From NCBI GenBank assembly GCA_001751015.1, contig MAXM01000004.1, positions 1-28,992 on the forward strand: 28,992 nt of DNA, written 5' to 3'. The notes beneath the pieces were generated by a model. It did not search any database and had not been told where the DNA came from. It saw only the letters and a list, made by a program, of their open reading frames with translations. Below are positions 1 to 7,356 of this stretch, piece after piece (within the stretch, counting starts at the first letter, position 1; every line of letters starts with the position of its first letter). Source of the stretch: Desulfobacterales bacterium C00003106. GTDB taxonomy: Bacteria; Desulfobacterota; Desulfobacteria; Desulfobacterales; C00003106. The position numbers and the translations under genes are program-made.

Positions 1-276
1 GTACCGATGTCGAGTCATATCAAGGCGCGCGAGATAGCAGAGACATTAAAGGACTGGATACTCAAGGGCAAATTCACCCTTACAGAACCGCAGCAGCCGC
101 TTCCCGGTGCGTTGGGGGTCGGGGGTCGGGGAGCAGGGATTGATGAACGGCTACGGCAATTCCTGTTTGTCTGCCAAACTGAACAGATTGAGACACATAT
201 TGGAAGACATGGGATCTGTACTGGTCGCATTTTCCGGAGGCGCAGACAGCTCTTTTCTCGCCAAGATCGCATTTGA
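1..276 (+). CDS. C-terminal end of a DUF39-family (homocysteine biosynthesis-type) protein, partial
   Basis: The reading frame is open from the first base, so only the C-terminus is present. The first 35 or so residues (helix-forming KAREIAETLKDWI, then a FTLTEP-x-x-PLP ending) resemble the usual C-terminus of the DUF39 family, linked in sulfate reducers and methanogens to assembling homocysteine from aspartate semialdehyde and sulfide. This is from memory of the family, not from a search. Family members normally stop close to the PLP motif. Here the frame runs on through a GGGGGTC repeat and about 45 codons of the downstream larE reading frame before reaching a TGA. The last 50 or so residues therefore look like run-on, not conserved protein. 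Another small helical C-terminus cannot be excluded. Confidence 0.5.
   Translation, partial: VPMSSHIKAREIAETLKDWILKGKFTLTEPQQPLPGALGVGGRGAGIDERLRQFLFVCQTEQIETHIGRHGICTGRIFRRRRQLFSRQDRI
114..131. repeat. Short tandem GGGGGTC repeat at a gene junction
   Basis: Two exact 7-base units GGGGGTC at 114-120 and 121-127 are followed by a partial unit. They sit exactly where the upstream protein would be expected to end and just before the larE start. The G-rich tract probably arose by slippage or a small insertion that removed the upstream stop codon. Confidence 0.6.
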
Positions 277-979
277 CTCCCTTGGGGATCAATCAATGGC
301 TGTGATCGCAGCAGGATGCATTTTTTCAAACCAGGAAACAAAAAAAGCCGAAGGTGTGGCAGAGGAAATAGGAATACGACACAAGACATTCCTCTTTGAT
401 ATACTAAAGGACACTTTTTTTTGCGCCAATCCTTTGGACCGGTGTTATTACTGCAAGAAATCATTGTATACAAACCTGTTGCGGATGGCGTCTGACCAAG
501 GATTTTTGTGTGTGGCGGATGGAACACACGCCGGAGACAAGATAGAGGGGCGCTCCGGATACCGCGCTCTGCGGGAACTCGGCATATCCGCTCCTCTCAA
601 AGAGGCGAACCTGACAAAACAAGAGATAAGGAAACTCAGCAGGAGATTGAATCTTTCAACCTGGGACAAGGCCTCTGATGCCTGCCTCGCTACGCGGATT
701 CCCTGTGGAACCTCCATAGACGCCGGACGACTGGCACGTATAGAAGATTGTGAGGAACTGATCAAAAAAAGAGGCGTCACGCGTTTGCGCGTACGGGACT
801 ATTTTCCGGAAGCAAGAATCGAACTCGATCCGGAGGAATTCAGGCTTCTTCTTTCTCCTCATATCAGAGAGGATGCGATAAGGGCGCTGCAATCAGTGGG
901 TTTTGAAACAATAACGCTTGACCTTGAGGGGTACAAGAGCAAAGAAAACGGATATTATGAAAAAAGAGACATTGATTAA
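143..979 (+). CDS. larE: LarE-type ATP-dependent sacrificial sulfur transferase (PP-loop)
   Basis: This is a PP-loop ATPase of the LarE/TIGR00268 family, which adenylates its substrate and inserts sulfur. The best-known member makes the thio groups of the nickel-pincer cofactor. The PP-loop SGGADS is at residues 31-36, a family-typical RCYYCKK segment at 100-106 (C101, C104), and SDACLATR at 178-185. C181 lies in the segment that carries the sulfur-donating cysteine in LarE proteins. Three well-placed cysteines would also fit the variant that binds a [4Fe-4S] cluster; this is inference. The 278-residue length is normal. I chose the ATG at 143, with GGGGAG upstream, over an in-frame GTG at 107 inside the GGGGGTC repeat. 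No larB or larC is visible, so the substrate may be something other than lactate racemase cofactor. The stop overlaps lepB by 23 bp. Confidence 0.85.
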   Translation: MNGYGNSCLSAKLNRLRHILEDMGSVLVAFSGGADSSFLAKIAFDSLGDQSMAVIAAGCIFSNQETKKAEGVAEEIGIRHKTFLFDILKDTFFCANPLDRCYYCKKSLYTNLLRMASDQGFLCVADGTHAGDKIEGRSGYRALRELGISAPLKEANLTKQEIRKLSRRLNLSTWDKASDACLATRIPCGTSIDAGRLARIEDCEELIKKRGVTRLRVRDYFPEARIELDPEEFRLLLSPHIREDAIRALQSVGFETITLDLEGYKSKENGYYEKRDID

Positions 980-1625
980 AACCGGAAATTCATCTGCGGT
1001 AAAACCGGAGTCCTCGCAAAGGCTTGTTGCCAAGATCAGAGAATATGGCGAAGCGATTCTCATTGCGCTTGTTCTCGCACTCTTCATACGGACCTTTGTT
1101 GTTCAGGCATTTAAAATCCCGTCCGGTTCCATGGAGGCGACTCTTCAGATCGGAGACCATATACTTGTCAACAAGTTTATCTACGGGGTCAAGATTCCGT
1201 TCACACATAAGACCATAGTTCCCGGCAAAGAGCCGAGGCGGGGAGATATCATTGTGTTTGAGTTTCCGAAAGACCCGAAAAAGGATTTTATTAAACGGGT
1301 CATCGGGGAACCGGGAGACGTGATTGAAATCCGGAACAAGAAGATATTGATCAACAACAAACCGATCGAGGAGAACTACGGATTCTATTTAGACCCATCG
1401 GTCTTCCCTGAATCTGTCCGTCCAAGGGACAATTTCGGCCCGTTTACAGTGCCTCCTCAAAACTACTTCGTAATGGGGGACAATCGGGATCACAGTTTCG
1501 ACAGCCGCTTCTGGGGAACCGTTGATTTTTCCAGCGTAAAGGGAAAGGCCTTTATCATCTACTGGTCCTGGGACAAGGAGAATTTCGGCGTGCGTTGGAA
1601 AAGGATCGGTCGAGTTATTGACTAA
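957..1625 (+). CDS. lepB: Signal peptidase I
   Basis: Type I signal peptidase cleaves signal peptides from secreted proteins on the outer face of the inner membrane. One N-terminal transmembrane helix (about residues 33-50) is followed directly by the box B motif PSGSM with nucleophile Ser58. The general base is Lys113 in FIKRVIG, and the late conserved box MGDNRDHSFDSR is intact. The enzyme looks active. At 222 residues it is the short form with one clear membrane anchor, common outside the enterobacteria. The ATG at 957 lies inside the larE reading frame (23-bp overlap), so the two are probably translationally coupled. An in-frame TTG further upstream would add only a charged extension. The gene is followed by a 128-bp palindromic element. 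Confidence 0.95.
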   Translation: MKKETLIKTGNSSAVKPESSQRLVAKIREYGEAILIALVLALFIRTFVVQAFKIPSGSMEATLQIGDHILVNKFIYGVKIPFTHKTIVPGKEPRRGDIIVFEFPKDPKKDFIKRVIGEPGDVIEIRNKKILINNKPIEENYGFYLDPSVFPESVRPRDNFGPFTVPPQNYFVMGDNRDHSFDSRFWGTVDFSSVKGKAFIIYWSWDKENFGVRWKRIGRVID

Positions 1626-1643
1626 TGAGCCGATCCATTCCCT

Positions 1644-1771
1644 GGTATAGACCTTCAGATAATTAATTGCACAAGGCCAGAGAGAAAAATCCGAGTAAGG
1701 CGTACACAGGGTACGTTGTCGAGGATTTTGACCGATAATGCCGTGCAATTATTTAGGTGAAAGTCTATACC
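1644..1771. repeat. 128-bp palindromic (MITE-like) repeat between lepB and pyrB
   Basis: The ends form a 29-bp imperfect terminal inverted repeat (GGTATAGAC at one end, GTCTATACC at the other; 25 of 29 positions match). Inside it are nested inverted pairs: AAAATCC (1686-1692) with GGATTTT (1723-1729), and CGTAC (1701-1705) with GTACG (1711-1715). The whole element can fold into one long hairpin. It encodes nothing. Its left 49 bases recur inverted at 4135-4183. The structure fits a MITE or similar non-autonomous element. As RNA it could also terminate or stabilise the lepB transcript. Confidence 0.8.
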
Positions 1772-1808
1772 ATAACTTTTGACAGAGAGGCTCTCCGGAA
1801 CACATTGT

Positions 1809-2747
1809 ATGAAATCTGCGAAAAAAGATCTCCTCGGTATTGAGGAACTGTCAACAGATGAAATAGGATTTATACTTGATACAGCGGATTCCATGAAGGA
1901 GATATCGCTTCGCGATATCAAGAAGGTTCCCACGCTTCGCGGCAAGACCGTTGTTCATTTCTTTCACGAACCGAGCACCCGTACAAAGACATCCTTTGAG
2001 ATAGCTGCAAAAAGGCTGAGCGCCGACGCTGTCAGTATTTCGGCATCAACAAGCAGCATAGTCAAGGGAGAAACCCTGATAGACACCGCAAGAAATTTGG
2101 AAGCAATGAATCCTGACGTTGTCGTCATACGACACCAGGCCTCCGGCTCCGCACAGATGATCGCAAACAGGATTCGCGCTTCTGTGATCAACGCAGGAGA
2201 CGGTATGCACGCCCACCCGACTCAGGCACTTCTTGACATGATGACCGTAAGAGAAAAAAAGAAGACGCTTTCAGGGCTGAAGATTGTAATTGCAGGCGAT
2301 ATAGCTCACAGTCGAGTGGCGCGTTCCAATATTATCGGATTTACCAGGATGGGTTCGGATGTGGTTGTTGCCGGGCCCCCGACCATGATTCCCATGGATA
2401 TCGAATCCGTCGGAGCTACGGTGACCTATTCTATTGAGGATGCCGCCAGGAAGGCCGACGTCATCATGATACTTCGCATTCAAAAGGAACGGATGGACGA
2501 CTTCCTTTTTCCAAGCAACCGTGAGTATGCAAGTTTTTTCGGATTGACACACAAAGCAGTATCAAAGGCAAGGAAGAACGTCGTGATCATGCACCCGGGT
2601 CCCATCAACCGGGGAGTCGAAATCCCTCCTGAAATCGCGGACGGATCGAGGTCTGTAATCCTGGATCAGGTGGAAAACGGCGTGGCCGTGAGAATGGCCG
2701 TGCTTTATCTGCTGATAGGAGGATCACGTCATGCGTCTGATAATTAG
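1809..2747 (+). CDS. pyrB: Aspartate carbamoyltransferase catalytic subunit
   Basis: The enzyme joins carbamoyl phosphate to aspartate, the committed step of pyrimidine synthesis. The carbamoyl-phosphate loop STRT is at residues 56-59 (EPSTRTKTSFE), and the family motifs HPTQALLDM and HPGPINRGVE are intact. The 312-residue length is normal for the catalytic chain, and no regulatory chain (pyrI) is adjacent. I chose the ATG at 1809 because MKSAKKDLLGIEEL is a typical family start. The Shine-Dalgarno sequence is weak, and an in-frame TTG at 1779 would add ten residues. The 3' end overlaps pyrC by 17 bp, so the two genes form an operon. A 128-bp palindromic element lies just upstream and probably separates pyrBC from lepB. 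Confidence 0.96.
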   Translation: MKSAKKDLLGIEELSTDEIGFILDTADSMKEISLRDIKKVPTLRGKTVVHFFHEPSTRTKTSFEIAAKRLSADAVSISASTSSIVKGETLIDTARNLEAMNPDVVVIRHQASGSAQMIANRIRASVINAGDGMHAHPTQALLDMMTVREKKKTLSGLKIVIAGDIAHSRVARSNIIGFTRMGSDVVVAGPPTMIPMDIESVGATVTYSIEDAARKADVIMILRIQKERMDDFLFPSNREYASFFGLTHKAVSKARKNVVIMHPGPINRGVEIPPEIADGSRSVILDQVENGVAVRMAVLYLLIGGSRHASDN

Positions 2748-4026
2748 AGGCGGCCGGGTCATCGATCCCGCAAGCAACACCGATGCAATAAAAAATGTTG
2801 TCATAGAAAACGGCAGGATAGTCAGACTCCAATCAGGGGCTGAAACCCGGAATCCCGACTCTGAGATAATAGATGCTTCGGGCATGTGGGTAGTTCCCGG
2901 GCTTATCGACATGCACACGCACCTGCGCGAGCCGGGACATGAATACAAAGAGACAATAGCGACGGGGTGTGCGGCTGCGGCTGCCGGTGGGTTTACGAGC
3001 ATCTGCTGCATGCCGAACACCACGCCCGTAAATGACAACCAGTCTGTTACAGACTATATCCTGAAAAAGGCGAGAGAGGCAGAGCATGCCCGTGTATATC
3101 CTGTAGGCGCTATCAGCAAGGGTCTGCAAGGGAGATCTCTGGCCGAGTTCGGCGAATTGAAAGAAGCCGGAGTAGTCGCGGTCTCTGATGACGGAAACCC
3201 GGTAATGAACAGTCAATTGATGCGAAGGGCCCTGGAATATACCAGGGCCTTCGATCTTTTCGTAATATCCCACTGTGAGGATCTCGATCTTGCAGGCAGC
3301 GGGGTAATGAACGAGGGAACTGTTGCGACCCGCCTCGGTCTGAGAGGAATCCCCAATGCCGTTGAATCCGTCATGGTGTCGAGGGACCTCATGCTGGCGG
3401 AACTGACGGGCGCGAAATTGCATATTGCCCATGTCAGCGCCGCAGATTCCGTTCGATGCATACGAGATGCAAAAAAGAGAGGTGTTCTCGTCACTGCGGA
3501 AACCGCCCCACACTATTTTTCCTTAACGGAAGCCGCTCTCCTTGATTACAACACAAATGCCAAAATGAACCCTCCGCTTCGCACGAAAAAGGACGTTGAA
3601 GCTATCTGCGAGGGATTGCGTGACGGCTCCATAGATGCCATTGCGACAGATCATGCGCCTCACAGCATTCTTGAAAAGGATATTGAATTCGATGCCGCAG
3701 CAAACGGTATTATCGGCATGGAGACATCGCTTCCCCTTTCCCTCAAACTTGTCAGAAACGGAATCCTTGACCCCATGACCCTGATTGCAAAAATGTCAAC
3801 AAACCCGGCCCGTATCATAGGTCTGCCGGCCGGTCAGTTGAAACCGGGGGCATCTGCCGACGTGACCGTCATAGACCCCGAAGTATCCTTTACCGTAGAT
3901 GCGAACTCCTTTAAGTCCAAGGCCCGCAACTGCCCGTTCGACGGATGGAATTTGCAGGGAAAGGCAGCGCTGACAATAGTGGAAGGCAGAATCATTCACC
4001 GCTCTCCTCCTTTCGATCTCGGGTGA
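2731..4026 (+). CDS. pyrC: Dihydroorotase (class I)
   Basis: The enzyme cyclises carbamoyl aspartate to dihydroorotate in pyrimidine synthesis. The metal-binding HTHLREPG motif begins at residue 62. The class I landmarks follow in order: CMPNTTP, SDDG, SHCED, IAHVSA, AETAPHYF, MNPPLRT and ATDHAPH with the catalytic Asp. All metal and substrate residues appear present, so this should be an active enzyme and not one of the inactive PyrC' partners found in some pyrB operons. The length of 431 residues is typical. The start codon lies inside the end of pyrB, indicating translational coupling. Confidence 0.96.
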   Translation: MRLIIRGGRVIDPASNTDAIKNVVIENGRIVRLQSGAETRNPDSEIIDASGMWVVPGLIDMHTHLREPGHEYKETIATGCAAAAAGGFTSICCMPNTTPVNDNQSVTDYILKKAREAEHARVYPVGAISKGLQGRSLAEFGELKEAGVVAVSDDGNPVMNSQLMRRALEYTRAFDLFVISHCEDLDLAGSGVMNEGTVATRLGLRGIPNAVESVMVSRDLMLAELTGAKLHIAHVSAADSVRCIRDAKKRGVLVTAETAPHYFSLTEAALLDYNTNAKMNPPLRTKKDVEAICEGLRDGSIDAIATDHAPHSILEKDIEFDAAANGIIGMETSLPLSLKLVRNGILDPMTLIAKMSTNPARIIGLPAGQLKPGASADVTVIDPEVSFTVDANSFKSKARNCPFDGWNLQGKAALTIVEGRIIHRSPPFDLG

Positions 4027-4126
4027 ACAAAAGACATAGACATCGGGTGTAAGGATTCGCGCCTTTTCTCCAAAGCCAAATACGCACAAAACGGATATAT
4101 GGGTTTTCTGATTAGGAATTCACAAG

Positions 4127-4211
4127 GGAACGGGTCGGATTTTTCTCTCTGGCCTTGTGCAATTAATTATCTGAAAGTCTATAGTTGCGGAAGTTATTTC
4201 GTCCCCGTTCC
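4127..4211. repeat. Composite palindromic repeat downstream of pyrC
   Basis: Bases 4135-4183 are an inverted copy (48 of 49 bases) of the left arm of the element at 1646-1694. This block sits inside arms of a second repeat family: GGAACGGG at 4127-4134, and on the right a 31-base arm (4181-4211) that ends CCCCGTTCC. The right arm matches the inverted copy at 28935-28965 with a single mismatch. One element therefore seems to be nested in, or recombined with, another. No gene lies between pyrC and the regulator at 4226. Confidence 0.75.
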
Positions 4212-4225
4212 AAAGGTAGACTCAA

Positions 4226-5608
4226 ATGCAAAACGCACATATCCTTGTCGTAGACGACGACACATCCGTACTCGAATTTCTCAACTCAATGCTTGCCAGG
4301 GAAGGATATTCTGTTTCCTGTGCGGACAACGGCAGCAAGGCCGTTGAAATGTTGAAAAAAAGAGTATATGAACTTCTGCTCTGCGATATCCGTATGGGAA
4401 AGGTCTCGGGCCTGGACGTCCTGAAAAAGGCAAAACAACTCCATCCGGACATTGTTCCGATAATGATATCGGCCTTTGCCACAACTGAAACGGCTGTCGA
4501 GGCCGTACGGCTCGGCGCATACGACTACATTCCAAAGCCCTTCAAGATCAAGGAACTTATCCATACCATTCGTCGGGCGCTGGCAGGAAAGACCTCTCTT
4601 GAGGAAAAAGAGGCCCTCAAGAGAGAGCTGGGGCAGACTGTTCATTTTGGCGATATTGTCGGCAACAGCCCCCAAATGATGAAGATCTATATCCTGATAC
4701 GACAGGTGGCCGACACAAAAACCAACATCCTGATTACCGGCGAAAGCGGCACAGGCAAAGAACTGATAGCGCAAGCAATTCACAAAAACAGCGATCGCAG
4801 GAACCGGCCGTTTATGGCCATCAATTGCGGGGGAATATCCGAGACCCTGATGGAAAGTGAACTCTGCGGCCATACAAAAGGGGCGTTCACCGGCGCCATT
4901 GATAACAAGAAAGGCTTGCTTGAGATAGCAGATGGAGGTACGGTCTTTTTGGACGAAATAGGCGAGATTTCGCCTAGCATACAGGTAAAACTCTTGCGTT
5001 TGGTGCAGGACAAGGTCTTCAAACTGATCGGAGGCACCGAAGATATCAAGGTCAATATACGTATTATCTCGGCCACAAACAAGAACCTCGAAGAAGAGGT
5101 AATCGAGAAACGGTTTAGAGAAGACCTTTATTACAGGCTCAATGTCATACAGATCAACGTCCCGCCTCTGCGTGAACGTCCCGAAGACCTTTCTCCGCTT
5201 GCGCATCATTTCCTTGAAAAGTACTCAAGACAGATGAACAAGGAGATCAACAAGCTTTCTTCCTATGCCCTTGACATGCTCAGCCGCTATGATTTCCCGG
5301 GAAATATCCGTGAGCTTGAAAACATGATCGAAAGGAGTGTCGCGCTTTCTGCAACAAACATCATTCTGCCGGAAAGCATAACCCTGTCGGCATTCAAGTC
5401 CGGCGCCGGCGTAAAAAAACCGTGTTGTCATATTGATATTCCTTTGTCCGGTTTCAACCTCGAGGAAAGACTGAATGATATGGAAAGAGGCTACATTAGA
5501 AAAGCTCTGGAGATAACCAACGGTCAGAAAAAAAGGGCCACTGAACTCCTTGGAATCAACCTGCGTTCCTTCCGGTATCGGCTCCAGAAACTGAAAATGG
5601 AGTCATAA
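4226..5608 (+). CDS. NtrC-family sigma-54-dependent response regulator
   Basis: This protein activates sigma-54 promoters in response to phosphorylation by a sensor kinase. The receiver domain (about 1-120) has the acidic pocket at 10-12, the phospho-acceptor Asp54, a conserved Ser82 and Lys104. The AAA+ domain (about 140-375) has Walker A GESGTGKE (172-179), the sigma-54-contacting GAFTGA loop (219-224) and Walker B FLDEI (241-245), so it should open promoters. A Fis-type helix-turn-helix ends the protein (about 425-458). The C-terminal layout (RSFRYRLQKL) resembles PilR-type regulators, but the target is unknown. No histidine kinase is encoded alongside, so it is an orphan in this window. 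A GGTAG box precedes the ATG. Confidence 0.93.
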   Translation: MQNAHILVVDDDTSVLEFLNSMLAREGYSVSCADNGSKAVEMLKKRVYELLLCDIRMGKVSGLDVLKKAKQLHPDIVPIMISAFATTETAVEAVRLGAYDYIPKPFKIKELIHTIRRALAGKTSLEEKEALKRELGQTVHFGDIVGNSPQMMKIYILIRQVADTKTNILITGESGTGKELIAQAIHKNSDRRNRPFMAINCGGISETLMESELCGHTKGAFTGAIDNKKGLLEIADGGTVFLDEIGEISPSIQVKLLRLVQDKVFKLIGGTEDIKVNIRIISATNKNLEEEVIEKRFREDLYYRLNVIQINVPPLRERPEDLSPLAHHFLEKYSRQMNKEINKLSSYALDMLSRYDFPGNIRELENMIERSVALSATNIILPESITLSAFKSGAGVKKPCCHIDIPLSGFNLEERLNDMERGYIRKALEITNGQKKRATELLGINLRSFRYRLQKLKMES

Positions 5609-5643
5609 GAAAATTTTCAACCTGTGCTGTTAACCATTGACAC

Positions 5644-5676
5644 AAAAAAAGGCACCCCTTTTTTCGAAGAGATGCC
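5644..5676 (-). terminator. Rho-independent terminator of the cold-shock gene
   Basis: On the minus strand GGCATCTC pairs with GGGGTGCC (8 bp, counting G-U pairs) across a 10-base loop and is followed by seven T. On the plus strand two pairs become A-C mismatches, so the minus direction is favoured. A short T run on the other side may allow some termination of the regulator gene as well. Confidence 0.75.
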
Positions 5677-5762
5677 TTTTCGATTCCGCTGATTCAGATC
5701 GGACAGATACGCGTCAAATCCGAACGAATAACCGGACCATCTGCTTTTCGCAAGTCCAAGAT

Positions 5763-5963
5763 CTAGAGTCTTTCGACGTTCTTTGCAACCGGCCCCCGGT
5801 CGCTTTCTTCCACATCAAAGCTTACCCTCTCGCCTTCAGCGAGGGTCTTGAACCCTGACATGTTGATCGAAGAGTGGTGAACAAATATGTCCCCCCCCTC
5901 CTCGCGTTCAATAAAGCCAAACCCCTTTTTGTCACTAAACCATTTCACAGTTCCTTCTGCCAA
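5763..5963 (-). CDS. Cold-shock domain protein
   Basis: A 66-residue single cold-shock domain protein that binds single-stranded RNA and DNA, with RNP1 KGFGFI (about residues 13-18) and RNP2 DIFVHHSSI (about 25-33) intact. The start codon is TTG: a perfect AAGGAGGT lies 7 bases upstream and the protein begins at the normal family position (AEGTVKWF). It has its own promoter, a leader of about 110 nt and a downstream terminator, so it is a single-gene transcript on the same strand as the dcw cluster. The long leader resembles that of cspA-type genes, whose mRNA folds change with temperature. Which csp paralogue it is cannot be told from one window. Confidence 0.95.
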   Translation of the reverse strand: MAEGTVKWFSDKKGFGFIEREEGGDIFVHHSSINMSGFKTLAEGERVSFDVEESDRGPVAKNVERL

Positions 5964-6082
5964 AGCGTTGACCTCCTTTCAAAAACTCCCATACTAGATT
6001 CAACCCCTCAGGTCGCCACTCTGGGGAAGGTAAGAATCCTTTAGAGCAAATAAACCCGGCGATAACACCTGTCCCTATATCC

Positions 6083-6111
6083 TATATAATACTATAGCAG
6101 GGCTTTGTCAA
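6083..6111 (-). promoter_or_regulatory. Predicted sigma-70 promoter of the cold-shock gene
   Basis: The minus strand carries TTGACA (6106-6111), a 17-base spacer and TATATA (6083-6088). Transcription would start near 6076, giving a leader of about 110 nt before the TTG start. A second overlapping pair (TTGACG, 16 bases, TATAGT) lies slightly upstream. Confidence 0.6.
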
Positions 6112-6119
6112 ACGTCAAG

Positions 6120-6149
6120 AAAAAATTGAGCAGGGCGTCAGTTCGCCCT
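6120..6149 (-). terminator. Weak terminator-like hairpin overlapping the ftsZ stop
   Basis: On the minus strand AGGGCG (6144-6149) and CGCCCT (6132-6137) flank the ftsZ stop codon in a 6-base loop. A T-rich tract follows six bases later (6120-6125). The stem is short and the T tract is offset, so termination may be incomplete. Confidence 0.4.
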
Positions 6150-7298
6150 TCGCCTCATAAACGTCGGCACCTCAAGGTCGTTGTTATCTATTATAAGCCC
6201 GGCCGGGACCCTGTAATCTGATTCGGTATTATCGCCAACCGCTTTCTTGTATCTGATAAAAGTCGGTTCATCGTAGTTAACCGCACGCTCAACGTCTTGA
6301 GGCGTGACCGGTCTGAGTCTGCCCCTTAGTTTTGATTCACGCTTTTCCTCGATACCGGTCGCGATAACCGTGACCCTCAGCTCGTCTCCAATGCTGTCGT
6401 CCAAAACGGTTCCCCATATAATTTCCGCATCCTCTCCGGCTTCCTTGTAGATGCGGTCGGAGGCCTCGGTCATTTCCACCATGGTCAGGTCGCTTCCGCA
6501 GGTAATATTCATCAGCATTCCCCGTGCGCCCCCTATGGATACGTTTTCCAGAAGTGGATGCAATATGGCTTTTTCCGCTGCTTCTACAGCACGGTTTTCG
6601 CCACTTGCTATCCCGGTTCCCATCAGGGCCATCCCTGCCCTGGACATTATCGTCCTTACATCCGCAAAATCCAGATTGACGAGTCCGGGCTTCATTATCA
6701 GGTCTGTTATCCCTTTCACCGAATGGAGAAGCACCTCGTCGGCCTTTTTGAACATCTCCACCATCGTGGCATTCTTTGATGCAAGCCCTAACAGTCTGTC
6801 GTTTGGAATAACGATGAGGGTGTCCACCACTTCGCTCAGACGTTCGATCCCTTCTGTTGCCTGGCGTAACCGTTTTTTGCCTTCAAATTCAAAGGGCTTG
6901 CTTACAACAGCAACCGTGAGTGCGCCAAGTTCCTTGGATATCTCAGCGACTACCGGGGCACCTCCCGTACCGGTTCCTCCTCCGAGTCCCGCAGTAATAA
7001 AGACCATGTGACTGTCTTCCAGCACGGAGCGGATTTCCTCGGAATTCTCCTTTGCAGCTTCACATCCCACCTCCGGATTGGCCCCGGCCCCCAGGCCCTG
7101 AGTCAGACGTTCTCCCAACTGGATTTTTGTGGGCGCCTTGGAGATATCGAGTGACTGGGCGTCCGTGTTGGCGGAAATAAATTTCACGCCCTGCAATTTT
7201 CCAAGTATCATGTTGTTGACAGCGTTTCCCCCGGCGCCTCCGATACCGATTACCTTGATTTTCGCCGATCTTTCACTATCCACTAAGTTAAATCTCAT
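6138..7298 (-). CDS. ftsZ: Cell division GTPase FtsZ
   Basis: This tubulin-like GTPase polymerises into the Z-ring at mid-cell. The nucleotide-binding signature GGGTGTG is at residues 106-112, the N-terminal GIGGAGGNAVN loop at 18-28, and the T7 loop NLDFADVR is intact. The C-terminal peptide DLEVPTFMRRR is the conserved tail that binds FtsA and other tethers. The length of 386 residues is normal. I chose the ATG at 7298 because GGGAGGAAG lies a few bases upstream and the protein then starts like other FtsZ. The frame stays open for 34 more codons upstream but those residues are not conserved. It is the last gene of the dcw cluster, separated from ftsA by a 147-bp spacer with two hairpins, so its level may be set partly independently of the genes upstream. 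Confidence 0.98.
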   Translation of the reverse strand: MRFNLVDSERSAKIKVIGIGGAGGNAVNNMILGKLQGVKFISANTDAQSLDISKAPTKIQLGERLTQGLGAGANPEVGCEAAKENSEEIRSVLEDSHMVFITAGLGGGTGTGGAPVVAEISKELGALTVAVVSKPFEFEGKKRLRQATEGIERLSEVVDTLIVIPNDRLLGLASKNATMVEMFKKADEVLLHSVKGITDLIMKPGLVNLDFADVRTIMSRAGMALMGTGIASGENRAVEAAEKAILHPLLENVSIGGARGMLMNITCGSDLTMVEMTEASDRIYKEAGEDAEIIWGTVLDDSIGDELRVTVIATGIEEKRESKLRGRLRPVTPQDVERAVNYDEPTFIRYKKAVGDNTESDYRVPAGLIIDNNDLEVPTFMRRRAN

Positions 7299-7356
7299 TT
7301 TTCTTCCTCCCGACTTTGATTCTAAGAAGTTGTCACAAGATCCGTAATATGTTTTT

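Noticed and set aside
1626..1808. A pyr attenuator or PyrR-type leader ahead of pyrB
   Set aside because: The only structure is the 128-bp repeat, which recurs inverted after pyrC and is better explained as a mobile element.
4099..4347. An 82-codon plus-strand frame over the repeat and the start of the regulator gene
   Set aside because: It is made of the repeat and out-of-frame regulator sequence; no ribosome binding site or known motif.
5637..5858. A 73-codon plus-strand frame opposite the cold-shock gene
   Set aside because: It covers a terminator and the antisense of csp; nothing supports translation.
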